A DNA stretch of 64,000 nucleotides from Kaistia algarum (GTDB taxonomy: Bacteria > Pseudomonadota > Alphaproteobacteria > Rhizobiales > Kaistiaceae). Positions 7,094-17,487 of the stretch are shown here, one piece after another (the first letter of the stretch is position 1; the number at the start of each line of letters is the position of its first letter). A program made the position numbers and the translations under genes. Location of the stretch: the NCBI RefSeq assembly GCF_026343945.1, contig NZ_JAPKNJ010000001.1, positions 186,001 to 250,000 on the forward strand, in the 5' to 3' direction. Below the pieces are notes generated by a model. The model was not told the origin of the DNA and did not search any database. It saw nothing but the letters and a program-made list of their open reading frames with translations.

Positions 7094-9304
7094 TCAGACG
7101 ATCCAGGGCACCACAAGCGGCCGGCTCAGCGTCGCCACCAGGAAACTGCCGACGACATCAGCGCTCATCGGACGCGCAAAAGCATAGCCTTGCAGATCGT
7201 CGCATCCGGCCTTGGTCAGGATCTCGGCCTCCTGCTCCGTCTCGACGCCCTCGGCGGTGACAGAGAGGTCGAGCGCGCGGGCGAGCGCGATGGTTGCTTC
7301 GCATAATTCGCGGCCGGAGCCGTTGCCGGTCACGCCGACGACAAGCGACCGGTCGATCTTCACCTTGTCGAAGGTGAAGCGGCGCAGGTAGCCGATCGAT
7401 GAATAGCCGGTGCCGAAATCGTCCAGCGAGATCGTGACGCCCAGGGCGCGAAGGCTGGCGATAATCGCTTGGGCGCGGTCGGGATTGGCGACGAGGTGAG
7501 TTTCGGTCATCTCGATCTCGAGGCGGCGCGGCGGAAAGCCGGTGTCGGCGAGAACCTTGGCAAGCAGCGTATCGAAGCCCGGATTGCGGAACTGGACCGG
7601 CGATACGTTGACCGACAGCTTGACGTCGGGCCAGGCGAGCGCATCGCGGCAGGCCCGGCGAAGAACCCATTCGCCGATCGGCTCGATCAGTCCGCTTTCC
7701 TCCGCGATCGGCACGAACTTGTCGGGAGGCACCAGACCCAGCTCCGGGTGGAGCCAGCGCAGCAGCGCCTCGACGCCGGAAGGCCGCATGGTGCGGGCAT
7801 CGAAGATCGGCTGGTAGACGACGGCGAGATTGTCCTGCCGGATGGCGTTCCGCAGATCCTCTGCGAGACGCACCCGCTCGGCCTTCGCCGCATCGATCGA
7901 CGGGTCATAGAAGGCGACGCGGTTGCGGCCGAACTCCTTGGCGAGATACATGGCGACGTCGGCGCGGCGCGTGAGTTCATCGGCCGAGATGGGTTCGCCC
8001 CATGTCGCCGCGACGCCGGCGCTGGTGCTGATCTGGACCTGCCTGCCGTCGAGGTCGAACGGCTCGTCGCAGGCGCGCACCATCGTCTCCGCCACGACGC
8101 CGGCCGCATTGGCCGCATTGGCACCATGCATCACGACGGCAAATTCATCGCCGCCGACGCGCGAAAGCATGCCACGCCCCTCGCAGATCCGTGCGAACGC
8201 CGCCGCGACCTTGACGAGCAGGCGGTCACCGATCTCGTGGCCATAGGTGTCGTTGACCTCTTTGAAACCGTCGAGGTCGAGATAGATGACGGCCAACCGC
8301 CCGTCGCGACCCGTCTGGACGGCATCGCCGAGGGCGCGGCCGAGCGTGCGGCGGTTCGGCAGACCGGTCAGCCCGTCCTGGCCGGCCGCGCGCTGGGCCT
8401 CCTGCTCGCGGCGCTGCAACTCAACCTGATTGCGGAAGCTGATGACAAGGAGAAACGCCATCGTCGCGCAGATGAGCGTCATCGCGAGCACGGCCGTAGG
8501 CGCCACGCGGGTAAGCGCCTCCGTGCCACGACTCGACGGGCCCCAGCTCAGTGCGCCGATCTGGTGGCCGAGCGGATCCAGAATGGGTAGCACCTGCGCC
8601 AATCCACTCGCATCCTTGACGAGCGTCAGCTCGTCGAGGACAAAGTCTCGGCTCAGCCGCTGTATCGCCGTCTGCTCGAGATGGCGCGCCATCACGAGGA
8701 GGCGCGTTCTGCCGGTAGGCAGGCGCACTTCGCCGTTGGACGGCAAGACCGAACCAATCGCCACGGCGGCGATCTCGCCCACATGATCCTTCAAGAATGC
8801 CGTCTGGGCTGCCGTACGGTACGGCTCGCGACGTACGGCCTCGATCATCAGATCGATCGCCGGGCCGAATTCCTCACGCACAGATCTCAGTGCGGGCTGG
8901 CCATTGCGATAACCGAAGACATCGCGACCGGACTCATCGAGGAGAAATACCTGATCATAGAGCACACCCGCGCGCGTCGAATCCTGGATATTGGTGCGGA
9001 CGAAATCGTAGTTCACCGTCCCGTAGAGATTGGTGACGGCATCGTTCCAGACCGCGTAGTCGCCATGGGTCTCGCGGAGATGTGTCAGGAAGGAATTCAA
9101 CGCCGCTTGCGAGGATTTCTCGCGGCCCGTCGTCTCGATCCGGTCGACCTGGGCAGCCATGTCGCTCAGGACCAGCGAGGCAGCGCCGATGGCGACGGCC
9201 AGCAGCAAAGCAGAGGGTATGGCGACCTTGAGGCTGAAGCCCCATGTGGATCTCAGAAATCGCGCCACGAATCCCCCGCTGCGCCCGACTTTCTCTCCAT
9301 CCAA
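7094..9304 (-). CDS. CHASE4-type GGDEF-EAL cyclic-di-GMP enzyme
   Basis: This 736-residue inner-membrane protein has membrane segments at about 24-46 and 268-290. They bracket a periplasmic sensor region resembling CHASE4 (GDYAVWNDAVTNLYG near 81-95). The cytoplasmic part carries a GGDEF domain (motif 384-388 intact) and an EAL domain (EALLRW from 512, DDFGTGYS near 625). Both catalytic motifs are complete, so the protein could make and degrade c-di-GMP. No RxxD inhibitory site precedes GGDEF. It lies 28 bp after the YcaQ-like gene in the same direction. Confidence 0.93.
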   Translation of the reverse strand: MDGEKVGRSGGFVARFLRSTWGFSLKVAIPSALLLAVAIGAASLVLSDMAAQVDRIETTGREKSSQAALNSFLTHLRETHGDYAVWNDAVTNLYGTVNYDFVRTNIQDSTRAGVLYDQVFLLDESGRDVFGYRNGQPALRSVREEFGPAIDLMIEAVRREPYRTAAQTAFLKDHVGEIAAVAIGSVLPSNGEVRLPTGRTRLLVMARHLEQTAIQRLSRDFVLDELTLVKDASGLAQVLPILDPLGHQIGALSWGPSSRGTEALTRVAPTAVLAMTLICATMAFLLVISFRNQVELQRREQEAQRAAGQDGLTGLPNRRTLGRALGDAVQTGRDGRLAVIYLDLDGFKEVNDTYGHEIGDRLLVKVAAAFARICEGRGMLSRVGGDEFAVVMHGANAANAAGVVAETMVRACDEPFDLDGRQVQISTSAGVAATWGEPISADELTRRADVAMYLAKEFGRNRVAFYDPSIDAAKAERVRLAEDLRNAIRQDNLAVVYQPIFDARTMRPSGVEALLRWLHPELGLVPPDKFVPIAEESGLIEPIGEWVLRRACRDALAWPDVKLSVNVSPVQFRNPGFDTLLAKVLADTGFPPRRLEIEMTETHLVANPDRAQAIIASLRALGVTISLDDFGTGYSSIGYLRRFTFDKVKIDRSLVVGVTGNGSGRELCEATIALARALDLSVTAEGVETEQEAEILTKAGCDDLQGYAFARPMSADVVGSFLVATLSRPLVVPWIV

Positions 9305-9332
9305 TCCTGCCCGCTTTAAGATCGGATGAAGT

Positions 9333-10583
9333 TTATGTCGACCCTCCGAGATCGCCCAGCACGGCGCTCAACGCATCCGCCGCGACCGTGCCGGGCGTAA
9401 CGGCGATGGCGGGAATCGAAAGCCAGGCGGCGAGATGGCGCAATTCTTCGGCGAGCGCCTCCAGCATCGGCCCGATTTGGCGCACCCCTTCTTCCGGGAA
9501 GACCCCGAGAACGAGCAGCCGACCGGTCTTCCGGTCGGCCTTCAGATCGACGCGCGCTTCGATACGCCCGCGATGCAGAAACGGCATGACGAAATAACCG
9601 AAATTGCGTTTGTGGCCGGGTGTGTAGAACTCGAGCCGATAGTGAAAATCGAAGATCCGCTCCGTCCGCTCGCGATAGGAGATCAGTGGATCGAAGGGCG
9701 AGAGCAGCGCGGTCGGCAGAAGGCGGGCCGGCACCGGCTGCTCCGGATCGAAATAGGCCGGCTGACGCCAGCCTTCGACGGTGACCTGAGCCAGGCGGCC
9801 CGCTTCGACGAGTTCGGTCAGCGCCTGGCGGGTTTCGGCGACCGGCAGGCGGAAATAGTCGCGGATCTCGGCCTCGGTTGCGATGCCGTGGGCCTTGGCG
9901 CCTAGGCGGGCTAGTTCGCGCGCCCCGTCGGCGGCGGACGGGGTCGGGCGCTGCAGCACCTCAGCCGGCAATACCCGCTCCGGGAGATCGTAGACGCGCT
10001 CGAACCCGCGGCGGAACGCTGTCGTGACCTTGCCGGTCCAGAACAGATATTCCAGCGCAATCTTGCCCTTGTGCCAGCCCCACCAGGGCCCGTTGCGTTT
10101 CCCCGGATCGTCAAGTTCAGAGGCGGAGCGAGCGCCGTTTCGTTCGATTTCCGCCAAGGTCGCGGCGACATAGGCCGGATTCTCGCTGGCAAAGCGATGG
10201 ACGCCGCCATAGATGCCAAGCCCATCTTGGGCGCGCTGCATGCGCCAGCGGAACAAAGGTTGCAGTTCGATCGGCAGCAGCGAAGCTTCATGTGCCCAAT
10301 ATTCGAAGAAAACCCGCTTCGAACCGGCCGCGAAGGCGCGGGCGTCCAGGCTTGAAGCAGGATAGAAGCCCAGACGGCTATAGATCGGGAGATAGTGCGA
10401 CCGGACCAGGACATTGACGGAATCGAGCTGCAGAAAGCCCATCTGACGGATGGCAGCCTCGACCTGCGGCCAGCGCGAAGGCGCCTCCGAGCGACGGACA
10501 CCGAAACCTTGGGCCGACAGCGCGATCCGGCGGGCCTCCGAAGCCGAGAACTCCGCCCGTACTCCTGAGCCGGCCTTCGTCAC
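9333..10583 (-). CDS. YcaQ-like (HTH_42) DNA glycosylase / winged-helix protein
   Basis: This 416-residue protein of the YcaQ/AlkZ/AlkX family (winged-helix repeats) includes glycosylases that remove bulky N-alkyl adducts or unhook interstrand crosslinks. The family catalytic Q-hydrophobic-D/Q motif is present as QLD in GFLQLDSVNVLVRSHY (residues about 49-64), the AlkX/YcaQ-type variant. Other conserved blocks are EYWAHEASLLP and WWGWHKGKIALEYLF. It starts at a GTG 4 nt after the upstream GGDEF-EAL stop, so the three genes appear to be one transcript. Crosslink repair is a family-level inference. Confidence 0.87.
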   Translation of the reverse strand: MTKAGSGVRAEFSASEARRIALSAQGFGVRRSEAPSRWPQVEAAIRQMGFLQLDSVNVLVRSHYLPIYSRLGFYPASSLDARAFAAGSKRVFFEYWAHEASLLPIELQPLFRWRMQRAQDGLGIYGGVHRFASENPAYVAATLAEIERNGARSASELDDPGKRNGPWWGWHKGKIALEYLFWTGKVTTAFRRGFERVYDLPERVLPAEVLQRPTPSAADGARELARLGAKAHGIATEAEIRDYFRLPVAETRQALTELVEAGRLAQVTVEGWRQPAYFDPEQPVPARLLPTALLSPFDPLISYRERTERIFDFHYRLEFYTPGHKRNFGYFVMPFLHRGRIEARVDLKADRKTGRLLVLGVFPEEGVRQIGPMLEALAEELRHLAAWLSIPAIAVTPGTVAADALSAVLGDLGGST

Positions 10584-10587
10584 GGGA

Positions 10588-12786
10588 TCACGACATCCGT
10601 TCGGCGGTGCGGGCCGTTTCGGCCATGGCCGTCTGGATCCGCCGCCCCTCGCCGAGTCGGTCGAACAGGGCCGTCACCTCGGCCGCGGCGATCGGCTTGG
10701 AGAGATAGAAGCCCTGGACGTATTCGCACTGGAGCAGGCGCAGGAGCTTCAGCTGTTCGGCCGTCTCGATCCCTTCGGCCACAACGGCGATGTCGAGCGC
10801 GTCGCCCAGCGCGATCATCGACTGGATCAGAGCATTGGCGGTCGGATTGGTGCCGAGTTCGGCAACGAAGGACTTGTCGATCTTGAGCCAGTCGAAAGGG
10901 AACTGGCGCACATAGCCGATCGACGAAAAGCCCGTGCCGAAATCGTCGAGCGACAGACCAAAGCCCATGGATTTCAGCCGCGCCAGCTTGCGCTTGGCGA
11001 TGGTCGGATTGCGTACCAGCAGACCTTCGGTCAATTCGAGCTTGAAGCGGTTCGGCACCACTGCATGCCGGCGCGCGATGGCGGCAAGATCGTTGGCGAA
11101 ATTGGGCTCGCGAAGCTGGGCCGGCGAGACGTTGATCGACACCTTGATGCCGGGCCAATCGGCCATGTCCTCGCAGGCGCGCTGAAAGACGAACTTGCCG
11201 ATGTCGTGGATGAGGCCCGTTTCCTCGGCTACGGGAATGAAATCCGCCGGCGAAACCCGCCCGAATTCGTGCGAATCCCAGCGCACAAGCGCCTCGACGG
11301 AGACGATGGCGAGATCGTTGGCGCGCGCGATCGGCTGATAGACGACGGAGAGTTCACCCGACTCCAGCGCCGAACGCAGGGCGACGCTCAGCCGCTTCTT
11401 GTGCAGCGCACCCGTCTCCATGCCGGGATGATACTGGACCGCATCGCGCTCGGCGGAATTCTTGGCATGATACATGGCGAGATCGGCGCGGCGCAGCAGT
11501 TCGGCCGGCGACGCTTCCGGGCCGTCCGAGACGGCATAGCCGACCGCCGCGGTGACCTGGAACTGGAAGCCGCCGACCCCGAAAGACTGGTCGAGCATGT
11601 GCACCATGGCCGAGGCGATGCCGGCGGCGGCCTGAGAAGCCGTGCTGCCGACCAGAGCGACGGCGAATTCATCGCCACCGACGCGGGCAAAGGTCGCATC
11701 CGGCGGCATGACGATCGCGAGTCGTTCGGCGAGCCGCTTCACCAGTTCGTCGCCGCCTTGGTGCCCGATCGAATCGTTCACCGACTTGAAACCGTTGACA
11801 TCGAGATAGATGATCGCCGCTTCACCGCGGCTACAGGCGTCTGCAAAGGCGCGGGCTTCGCTGAACTCGTTGAATCCGAAGCGGTTGATCAGATCCGTCA
11901 GACTGTCGCGGCGGGCCGCGTTGATCGCCAGTTTCTCGCTCTTTCCCTGCGACAGAGCCAAGCGGCGGGCGCGCAACACGGTCGCCATCGCGATAATGCA
12001 GAACACCAGCACGCCGAGGGCGATTGGCAGGAACACGCTGCGAAGCACCGCATATCCCGGCGTCGGCGGCGACCACACGAAGGCGCCGATCAGGTTGCCA
12101 TCGAAGTCCTTGATTGGTGGAAATCCGGACTGGATCGCATGATCGGTCGCTTCGAGGTTCAGCGACAGGTCCTCGATCAGGAACTGGCGGCCAAGTTCAT
12201 GCAGCCGGCTGTGGTTGAGATAGACGCCCTGCACGAGGAACGGCAGCGTCGCCGGATCGACCTCGGAGGCCCGCGAGACGGGCGCGATACGGGCGACCGC
12301 GATCAGCAGGATACTGTCGCCGACGCGGAAATAGGCGGCTCTGGCAGCCTCGTTCTCGACCGGCATGCCCACGGCAAGCAGCTTGATCTTCGCGCGAATC
12401 TCAGGGGAAAAGATGTCGCGCGGCGCTCCGCGATCATTGTCTATGGCCCAGGCATAGGGAATCTCGCCCTCCGGCGAGATGATCACCAGGATATCGGAGA
12501 TCTGGGTGTCCTTGATGCCCGAGCCGAAGTTGGCATCCACCCAGGCTTCGTCATGCGCCACATAGGCGTTGTAGCCGGCCTCCCACCACGCATAGTCATT
12601 GGCGAAGGCTTTGACGTTGTCCTCCATGGCCACGATTCCGCCCGTGACCATGGTGCGCGTGTTGATCTGCGCCTGCTCGTTCTGCGCCTGAGCCATCCAC
12701 CACACGGCGATCGCAACGGTGAGAATCGTGACGACGATCGCTGCGACAAGATTGAGCGTTATGCGGCCGGCAATCGAGATCGGCAT
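10588..12786 (-). CDS. CHASE4-type GGDEF-EAL cyclic-di-GMP enzyme (second copy)
   Basis: This 732-residue paralogue of the 7094-9304 protein has an N-terminal membrane segment (ITLNLVAAIVVTILTVAIAV), a periplasmic CHASE4-like region (FANDYAWWEAGYNAYVAHDE), and a second membrane segment. GGDEF (RVGGDEFAVA) and EAL (VEALVRW, DDFGTGFSS) domains follow, all motifs intact. The start is uncertain: the ATG at 12786 has a GGAACGGAG-like site upstream and is preferred. An ATG at 12813 would add nine residues without a clear site. It is the first gene of a run that continues with the YcaQ-like gene. Confidence 0.92.
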   Translation of the reverse strand: MPISIAGRITLNLVAAIVVTILTVAIAVWWMAQAQNEQAQINTRTMVTGGIVAMEDNVKAFANDYAWWEAGYNAYVAHDEAWVDANFGSGIKDTQISDILVIISPEGEIPYAWAIDNDRGAPRDIFSPEIRAKIKLLAVGMPVENEAARAAYFRVGDSILLIAVARIAPVSRASEVDPATLPFLVQGVYLNHSRLHELGRQFLIEDLSLNLEATDHAIQSGFPPIKDFDGNLIGAFVWSPPTPGYAVLRSVFLPIALGVLVFCIIAMATVLRARRLALSQGKSEKLAINAARRDSLTDLINRFGFNEFSEARAFADACSRGEAAIIYLDVNGFKSVNDSIGHQGGDELVKRLAERLAIVMPPDATFARVGGDEFAVALVGSTASQAAAGIASAMVHMLDQSFGVGGFQFQVTAAVGYAVSDGPEASPAELLRRADLAMYHAKNSAERDAVQYHPGMETGALHKKRLSVALRSALESGELSVVYQPIARANDLAIVSVEALVRWDSHEFGRVSPADFIPVAEETGLIHDIGKFVFQRACEDMADWPGIKVSINVSPAQLREPNFANDLAAIARRHAVVPNRFKLELTEGLLVRNPTIAKRKLARLKSMGFGLSLDDFGTGFSSIGYVRQFPFDWLKIDKSFVAELGTNPTANALIQSMIALGDALDIAVVAEGIETAEQLKLLRLLQCEYVQGFYLSKPIAAAEVTALFDRLGEGRRIQTAMAETARTAERMS

Positions 12787-13056
12787 CAGGCGGAGGGCTC
12801 CGTTCCTACCCATTGTGGCGGCGAAGATTTGACATAGGCTTAAGACAATTGGCGATTTTCGGCGCTTTCTGGCGCTAAATGACGACAAAGGCCGGATTGG
12901 GTACCAATCGGCTAGAATTGCGATGATCAGCCAGACCAATATTTTCCCCGGGGCCATTCTTGAAGCCGTCACGACGAACCGCTATGGTTAACTAACAGTA
13001 AACTTCGCGCGCAGGTTGCCGGCCAGCGACCCGCGGGGTTCGTTAGTGCGTAGCGG

Positions 13057-14025
13057 GTGCGGGCGATGCGGCGGGATCATGAAGACGGCGAGCCGGTTTC
13101 GGCTCGTGCGCGGGAGGGCCGATGCCCTGTCGACCACGGGCGCGGATTTGTATCCGGCTCGGACTTCGAGCGATGGCGCGACAGCGAGGTCCGTTGCTCC
13201 GCTGGCAAGCGTGAATTCCAGCTCGGCCGCTATCTGGTCGAGCATGTTCGCAACGGCTACCAGTTCCTCCAAGCTTTCGAACGCTTCCAGGCCGGTGTCG
13301 TCGCGCATGAGAAGACGGGATTCCTCGCCATCGTGCCGAGCCTTGCCACCGATTTCTCCGATTCTGTCGGCGAACTGCGCCGGATGGGCGAAATCATGGT
13401 CGAGGCGGGCCTCGCCGAAAGCGCCGGCGCGCTCATCCATGGCCAAACCATCGCCGTGCCGATCGACGTGCGCTGCCCGGTAACGGGAATCGACACGGTC
13501 TATGAGTTCTTCCCGGTCGCGTTCTGCCGCCATGCGGCTTCGCTCACCGATCCGCTCTATGATCCGTCGTTGAGTTCTCCGTTTCTGGCGATCAACACGA
13601 CCTCCGACGCCTTCGCGTTCGGTATGCTGGTGCGCGATCTTTCCGATCGGCATTTCCACTGCGCGCCCCATGAGATCGGCAATCGCGCCGACTTCGAAAG
13701 GCTGCTGCACAAATGTGCCGTGGCCTGGCAGAACATGTCGGCTAACACGATCCTGAGCTATAATCGCGTCTCGGCCGTTCCCGAGCGCGCGGTCACGCTG
13801 TCGGAGGATCGTCGCTGGTGGACCGCGCCGCACAATGACCCCGTCTTCGCGGAGATGGAGAAACAGACGCATAGTCACGAGATGCCGGTGGTTTATGCTG
13901 ATCGGCTGTGCCGAAAGTGGATCGCGGCCCTCTACGAGGACGCCGATTTTGTGCCTGGGCGCGACGGCCAGTCCGGCGGCATCTATGTTTCGGCCGAAGA
14001 CATCGCCGCCGCTTTCCAGCCTTGA
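13057..14025 (+). CDS. Conserved-looking hypothetical protein
   Basis: This gene encodes up to 322 residues. I do not recognise the family. From about residue 50 the sequence has normal protein composition with many aromatic and charged residues, for example FQLGRYLVEHVRNGYQFLQA, and no membrane segment or signal peptide. The first 45 residues are less convincing, and the true start may be the ATG at 13066 or further in. The stop at 14025 nearly abuts the MFS transporter start, implying an operon. A roughly 270-bp gap upstream separates it from the divergent GGDEF-EAL gene and probably holds both promoters. Confidence 0.65.
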   Translation: MRAMRRDHEDGEPVSARAREGRCPVDHGRGFVSGSDFERWRDSEVRCSAGKREFQLGRYLVEHVRNGYQFLQAFERFQAGVVAHEKTGFLAIVPSLATDFSDSVGELRRMGEIMVEAGLAESAGALIHGQTIAVPIDVRCPVTGIDTVYEFFPVAFCRHAASLTDPLYDPSLSSPFLAINTTSDAFAFGMLVRDLSDRHFHCAPHEIGNRADFERLLHKCAVAWQNMSANTILSYNRVSAVPERAVTLSEDRRWWTAPHNDPVFAEMEKQTHSHEMPVVYADRLCRKWIAALYEDADFVPGRDGQSGGIYVSAEDIAAAFQP

Positions 14026-14030
14026 CCGTC

Positions 14031-15254
14031 GTGCCGAAGCCCGGGACCCTACCGACCGTCCAAGCTGAGAGCCGGGTCGGAACGCCATCCCTCGCCCTGC
14101 GCGGACGGGGCCTCCGCATCGCCGGCATCCTGTTTCTGATCGGCACCGAGGCCCTGCTCTATGGCTTCAGCTACCCCTTCTTCTCGCTCGCCCTGGAGAA
14201 GCAGGGGCTCTCCAACTGGCTGATCGGGCTCAACGCGTCGCTAGCCGGTGTGGGCATCCTGTTCTTCGGGCCGTTCCTGCCGAGGGTGATCGACCGGATC
14301 GGCATCGGGCGGCTCGTGGCGCTGCTCTTCGCCATCCCCTTCCTCTCCTTCGCGGCAATCCTGCTCCGTGGCGACACTTTCACCTGGTTCGCGGCGCGCT
14401 TCATCATGGGAACCTGCTTCTCGGCGCTGTGGACGACGACGGAAATCTGGCTGAACGGTGAACTCGATGACCGTCGGCGCGGCCGCATCATCGCCGCTTC
14501 CGGAACGCTCTACGCCGCCTGCCAGTTCGTTGGCCCGGTCCTGCTCGGGTTTTCCGGCGCGGCCGGATCGCTCCCGCTTCTGGTCGCCATGGTGCCGCTG
14601 GCAGTAGGCGCGCTTGTCGCCGCCCTTCTGTCGGACCGCGGCGGCCCGACCCCCGGGCTGGAGGAGGCGGAGCCGGCGGTCTCCTGGCGGCTCGCCGTGG
14701 TGCTGGCCGGGCCGATCCTGTTCACCGCCTTCGTCTCGGGCGTCGGCGAGACGGCGATGCAGAGTCTGCTGCCGCTCTATGGACTGGCACATGGGCTTGG
14801 CGATGCCGCCGCCTCCGGCTTGGTCGCGACCTTCGCGCTCGGCGAGGCGGTGCTTGTCATCGCGCTCGGCTGGTCGGCCGACCGCTATGGCCGCCGTCTC
14901 GTGCTGGTCGTGGCGACGCTTGTGGCGGCGCTGTCGACGGCGGCTCTGCCGCTCGCCATCGGCCATGTCGCCTTGCTGCAGGCGGCGCTGTTCCTGTCGG
15001 GAGGAACCGTCGCCGGCGTCTATACGCTCGGCATCGTGCTGATCGGCCAAGATTTCCGCGGCCAGAGACTGGCGATGGTGTCGACGGCCTTCGGCATGGC
15101 CTATTCGGCCGGGTCGGTGATCGGCGCGACGCCGATCGGCTACATGATCGATCTTGCCGGCGTCGAGGCACTGCCGATCGCGGTAGCCGGCAGCTTCCTG
15201 ATGCTGGCGCTGCTCATCGCCCGCCCCGGCCGACGAGATCCGGACGGCAGCTGA
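14031..15254 (+). CDS. MFS transporter
   Basis: This gene encodes a protein of about 407 residues with roughly twelve hydrophobic segments and the cytoplasmic loop motif DRxGRRxxL (WSADRYGRRLVL, second half), which mark a major facilitator superfamily permease. The overall look (WTTTEIWLNGE, GTVAGVYTLG) resembles the YcaD/UMF group of small-molecule exporters. A GTG at 14031 is chosen because it follows the previous stop by 5 nt and leads straight into the first membrane segment. A TTG at 14022 is an alternative. It ends 7 bp from the convergent kup gene. Confidence 0.88.
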   Translation: MPKPGTLPTVQAESRVGTPSLALRGRGLRIAGILFLIGTEALLYGFSYPFFSLALEKQGLSNWLIGLNASLAGVGILFFGPFLPRVIDRIGIGRLVALLFAIPFLSFAAILLRGDTFTWFAARFIMGTCFSALWTTTEIWLNGELDDRRRGRIIAASGTLYAACQFVGPVLLGFSGAAGSLPLLVAMVPLAVGALVAALLSDRGGPTPGLEEAEPAVSWRLAVVLAGPILFTAFVSGVGETAMQSLLPLYGLAHGLGDAAASGLVATFALGEAVLVIALGWSADRYGRRLVLVVATLVAALSTAALPLAIGHVALLQAALFLSGGTVAGVYTLGIVLIGQDFRGQRLAMVSTAFGMAYSAGSVIGATPIGYMIDLAGVEALPIAVAGSFLMLALLIARPGRRDPDGS

Positions 15255-15261
15255 CGTCGCC

Positions 15262-17208
15262 TCAGATCGTCATCTGCGTGCCGATCTCGACCACGCGGCC
15301 CGTCGGGATGTGGAAATACTCCGTCGCGTCGCTCGCGTTGATGGCGAGCTTGATGAACAGCTTGTCCTGCAGGCGCGAGAAGATGCGCTCGTTCGCCGGC
15401 TTGATCGAGCGGCGGGAGAGGAAGAACGACGTCGACATGATGTCGTATTTCCAGCCCTGCTTGCGGCAAAGGCCGAGCGCGCGCGGGACGTTCGGCGTTT
15501 CCATATAGCCGAACGACATGAACACGCGGGTGAAGCTGTCATTGACCGGCTCGATACGAACGCGCTCGGAATCGTCGATGTGCGGCACATTGGCCGAGAT
15601 GACGGTCAGGAGCACGTTCTTCTGATGCAGCACGCGATAGTGCTTCAGGCTGTGCAGCAGCGAGGATGGCGCCGTCTCGGGATCCGACGTCAGGAAAACG
15701 GCGGTACCGGGGACGCGGACGACGGAACTCTTCTCGAGGTTCTTGACCAGTTCGACCAGCGGCACGTCGTTGCGGCGGCTCTTGTCGAACAGGATCTTCG
15801 TGCCGCGCACCCAGGAGCGCATGATCACCATGATCGAGAAGGCGAAGAGCAGCGGCACCCAGCCGCCCTCGGTTATCTTGATCAGATTGGCGCCGAGGAA
15901 GACGAGGTCGATCACCAGGAAAGGCGCGATCAACAGCGCCGCGACCCAGATCGGCCAGCGCCAGAAGCGCCAGACGACGATGAAGGCGAGGCAGGCGGTG
16001 ATCACCATCTCGCCGGTGACCGAGATGCCATAGGCGGTGGCAAGCTTCGACGACGAGCCGAACAGCACGACGAGCATCAGCACCGCGATCATCAGCAGCG
16101 AGTTCACCTGCGGCATGTAGATCTGGCCGGCATGGTGCTCGGACGTGTGCTCGATCTCCATGCGCGGCAGCAGCTTCAACTGGATCGCCTGTCGCGTCAT
16201 CGAGAAGGCGCCGGTGATCACAGCCTGCGAGGCGATCACGGTCGCCATGGTGGCGAGGATGACAATGGGCAGGACCGCCCATTCAGGAAACAGCAGGAAG
16301 AACGGGTTGGCGAGCGCCTCGGGATGGGCCAGCACCAGCGCGCCCTGCCCCAGATAATTGGCGGCAAGCGCGGGAAAGACGAAGGCGAGCCAGGCTGCCT
16401 GAATCGGCTTGCGGCCGAAATGGCCGAGATCGGCATAAAGCGCCTCGGCGCCCGTCACCGACAGGAACACGGCGCCGATAACGATGAGCCCTGTATAGCC
16501 GTTGGTCACGATATAGCGCACGGCATGGTAGGGATTGAGCGCGGCGAAGATGCCGGGATCGTCGGCGATATGGGTGAAGCCGCCAATGGTCATGACCACG
16601 AACCAGACCGCGGTGATCGGCCCGAACAGCGAGGCTACGCGGGCTGTGCCATAGCGCTGCACCAGGAAGAGTGCCGTGATGATCGCGATCGTAATCGGGA
16701 TGACGTAGCGGTCCAGCGAAGGCGTGACGAGCTTCAGGCCTTCCACGGCCGACAGTACGGATATGGCCGGTGTGATCACCGCATCGCCATAGAACAGCGC
16801 CGCGCCGGCCACGCCCAGCAGAAAAACGATCGGCGCGGACTTGCCCATCGTCCGGCTTGCGAGCGCCATCAGCGAAAGCGTGCCGCCCTCGCCATTGTTG
16901 TCGGCCCTGAGCAGAATGACGACATATTTCAGCGTCACGATGATCGTCAGGGTCCAGAGGATCAGGGAGATGATGCTGACGACATCCTCTCGGACGATTT
17001 CGCCATGGGCCGTCTCGGCGGCGTGCAGCGCTTCGCGGAAGGCGTAGATGACGCTCGTGCCGATATCGCCATAGACGACGCCGACGGAGCCAAGCGCAAG
17101 CGTCCAGAAGCCGGCGGTCGTCGCCGTGCCGTGCTCGTTTTGCGGGGCGCCCGAAGGAACCGCTGCCTGTTCTCCAGGCGTGCCCGCGCCCTGCGCATTC
17201 AGAGACAT
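15262..17208 (-). CDS. kup: Kup-family potassium uptake protein
   Basis: This 648-residue K+/H+ symporter has the normal length for bacterial Kup (TrkD). The hallmark first helix, [20 protein letters not shown], is near residues 38-57. The [14 protein letters not shown] loop and twelve membrane segments follow, with a cytosolic C-terminal domain containing [12 protein letters not shown]. It imports potassium, particularly under low pH or osmotic stress. It is monocistronic: convergent with the MFS gene and preceded by a 279-bp gap with no other gene. Confidence 0.97.
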   Translation of the reverse strand: MSLNAQGAGTPGEQAAVPSGAPQNEHGTATTAGFWTLALGSVGVVYGDIGTSVIYAFREALHAAETAHGEIVREDVVSIISLILWTLTIIVTLKYVVILLRADNNGEGGTLSLMALASRTMGKSAPIVFLLGVAGAALFYGDAVITPAISVLSAVEGLKLVTPSLDRYVIPITIAIITALFLVQRYGTARVASLFGPITAVWFVVMTIGGFTHIADDPGIFAALNPYHAVRYIVTNGYTGLIVIGAVFLSVTGAEALYADLGHFGRKPIQAAWLAFVFPALAANYLGQGALVLAHPEALANPFFLLFPEWAVLPIVILATMATVIASQAVITGAFSMTRQAIQLKLLPRMEIEHTSEHHAGQIYMPQVNSLLMIAVLMLVVLFGSSSKLATAYGISVTGEMVITACLAFIVVWRFWRWPIWVAALLIAPFLVIDLVFLGANLIKITEGGWVPLLFAFSIMVIMRSWVRGTKILFDKSRRNDVPLVELVKNLEKSSVVRVPGTAVFLTSDPETAPSSLLHSLKHYRVLHQKNVLLTVISANVPHIDDSERVRIEPVNDSFTRVFMSFGYMETPNVPRALGLCRKQGWKYDIMSTSFFLSRRSIKPANERIFSRLQDKLFIKLAINASDATEYFHIPTGRVVEIGTQMTI

Positions 17209-17487
17209 CAGCCTCTCATCCGGTTCACCGCGCCCACCGGCGGCAGCGGGTGCTTATAGCAGATGGGGTGCGCTGCACAACGATAGCGGAATGTCGGGCC
17301 GGCACAAGCTCGGATCTGGCCCCGTCCGACGCCAGGGTGAAGGCGAGGCAGCAACGCCGAACCCTGGATCATCGTTAACGGAAATTGAGACTTTCTCGCT
17401 GGTCGGCGCAAGCAAGGATTAAAGCGCATCTGTTTCAAGTTTTACCGAATTTCGTAACCTGCGTCCCCGACAGAGAGCTTCCCCACC

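Noticed and set aside
13016..13483. Alternative plus-strand frame beginning MKTASRF as the true N-terminus of the 13057 gene
   Set aside because: It is in a different frame and becomes Ser/Arg-rich and featureless after about 40 residues; the 13057 frame has normal composition.
15310..17259. 649-codon open frame antisense to kup
   Set aside because: Arg/His/Asp-rich translation with no domain, exactly antisense to a well-conserved gene; a shadow of GC-rich codon use.
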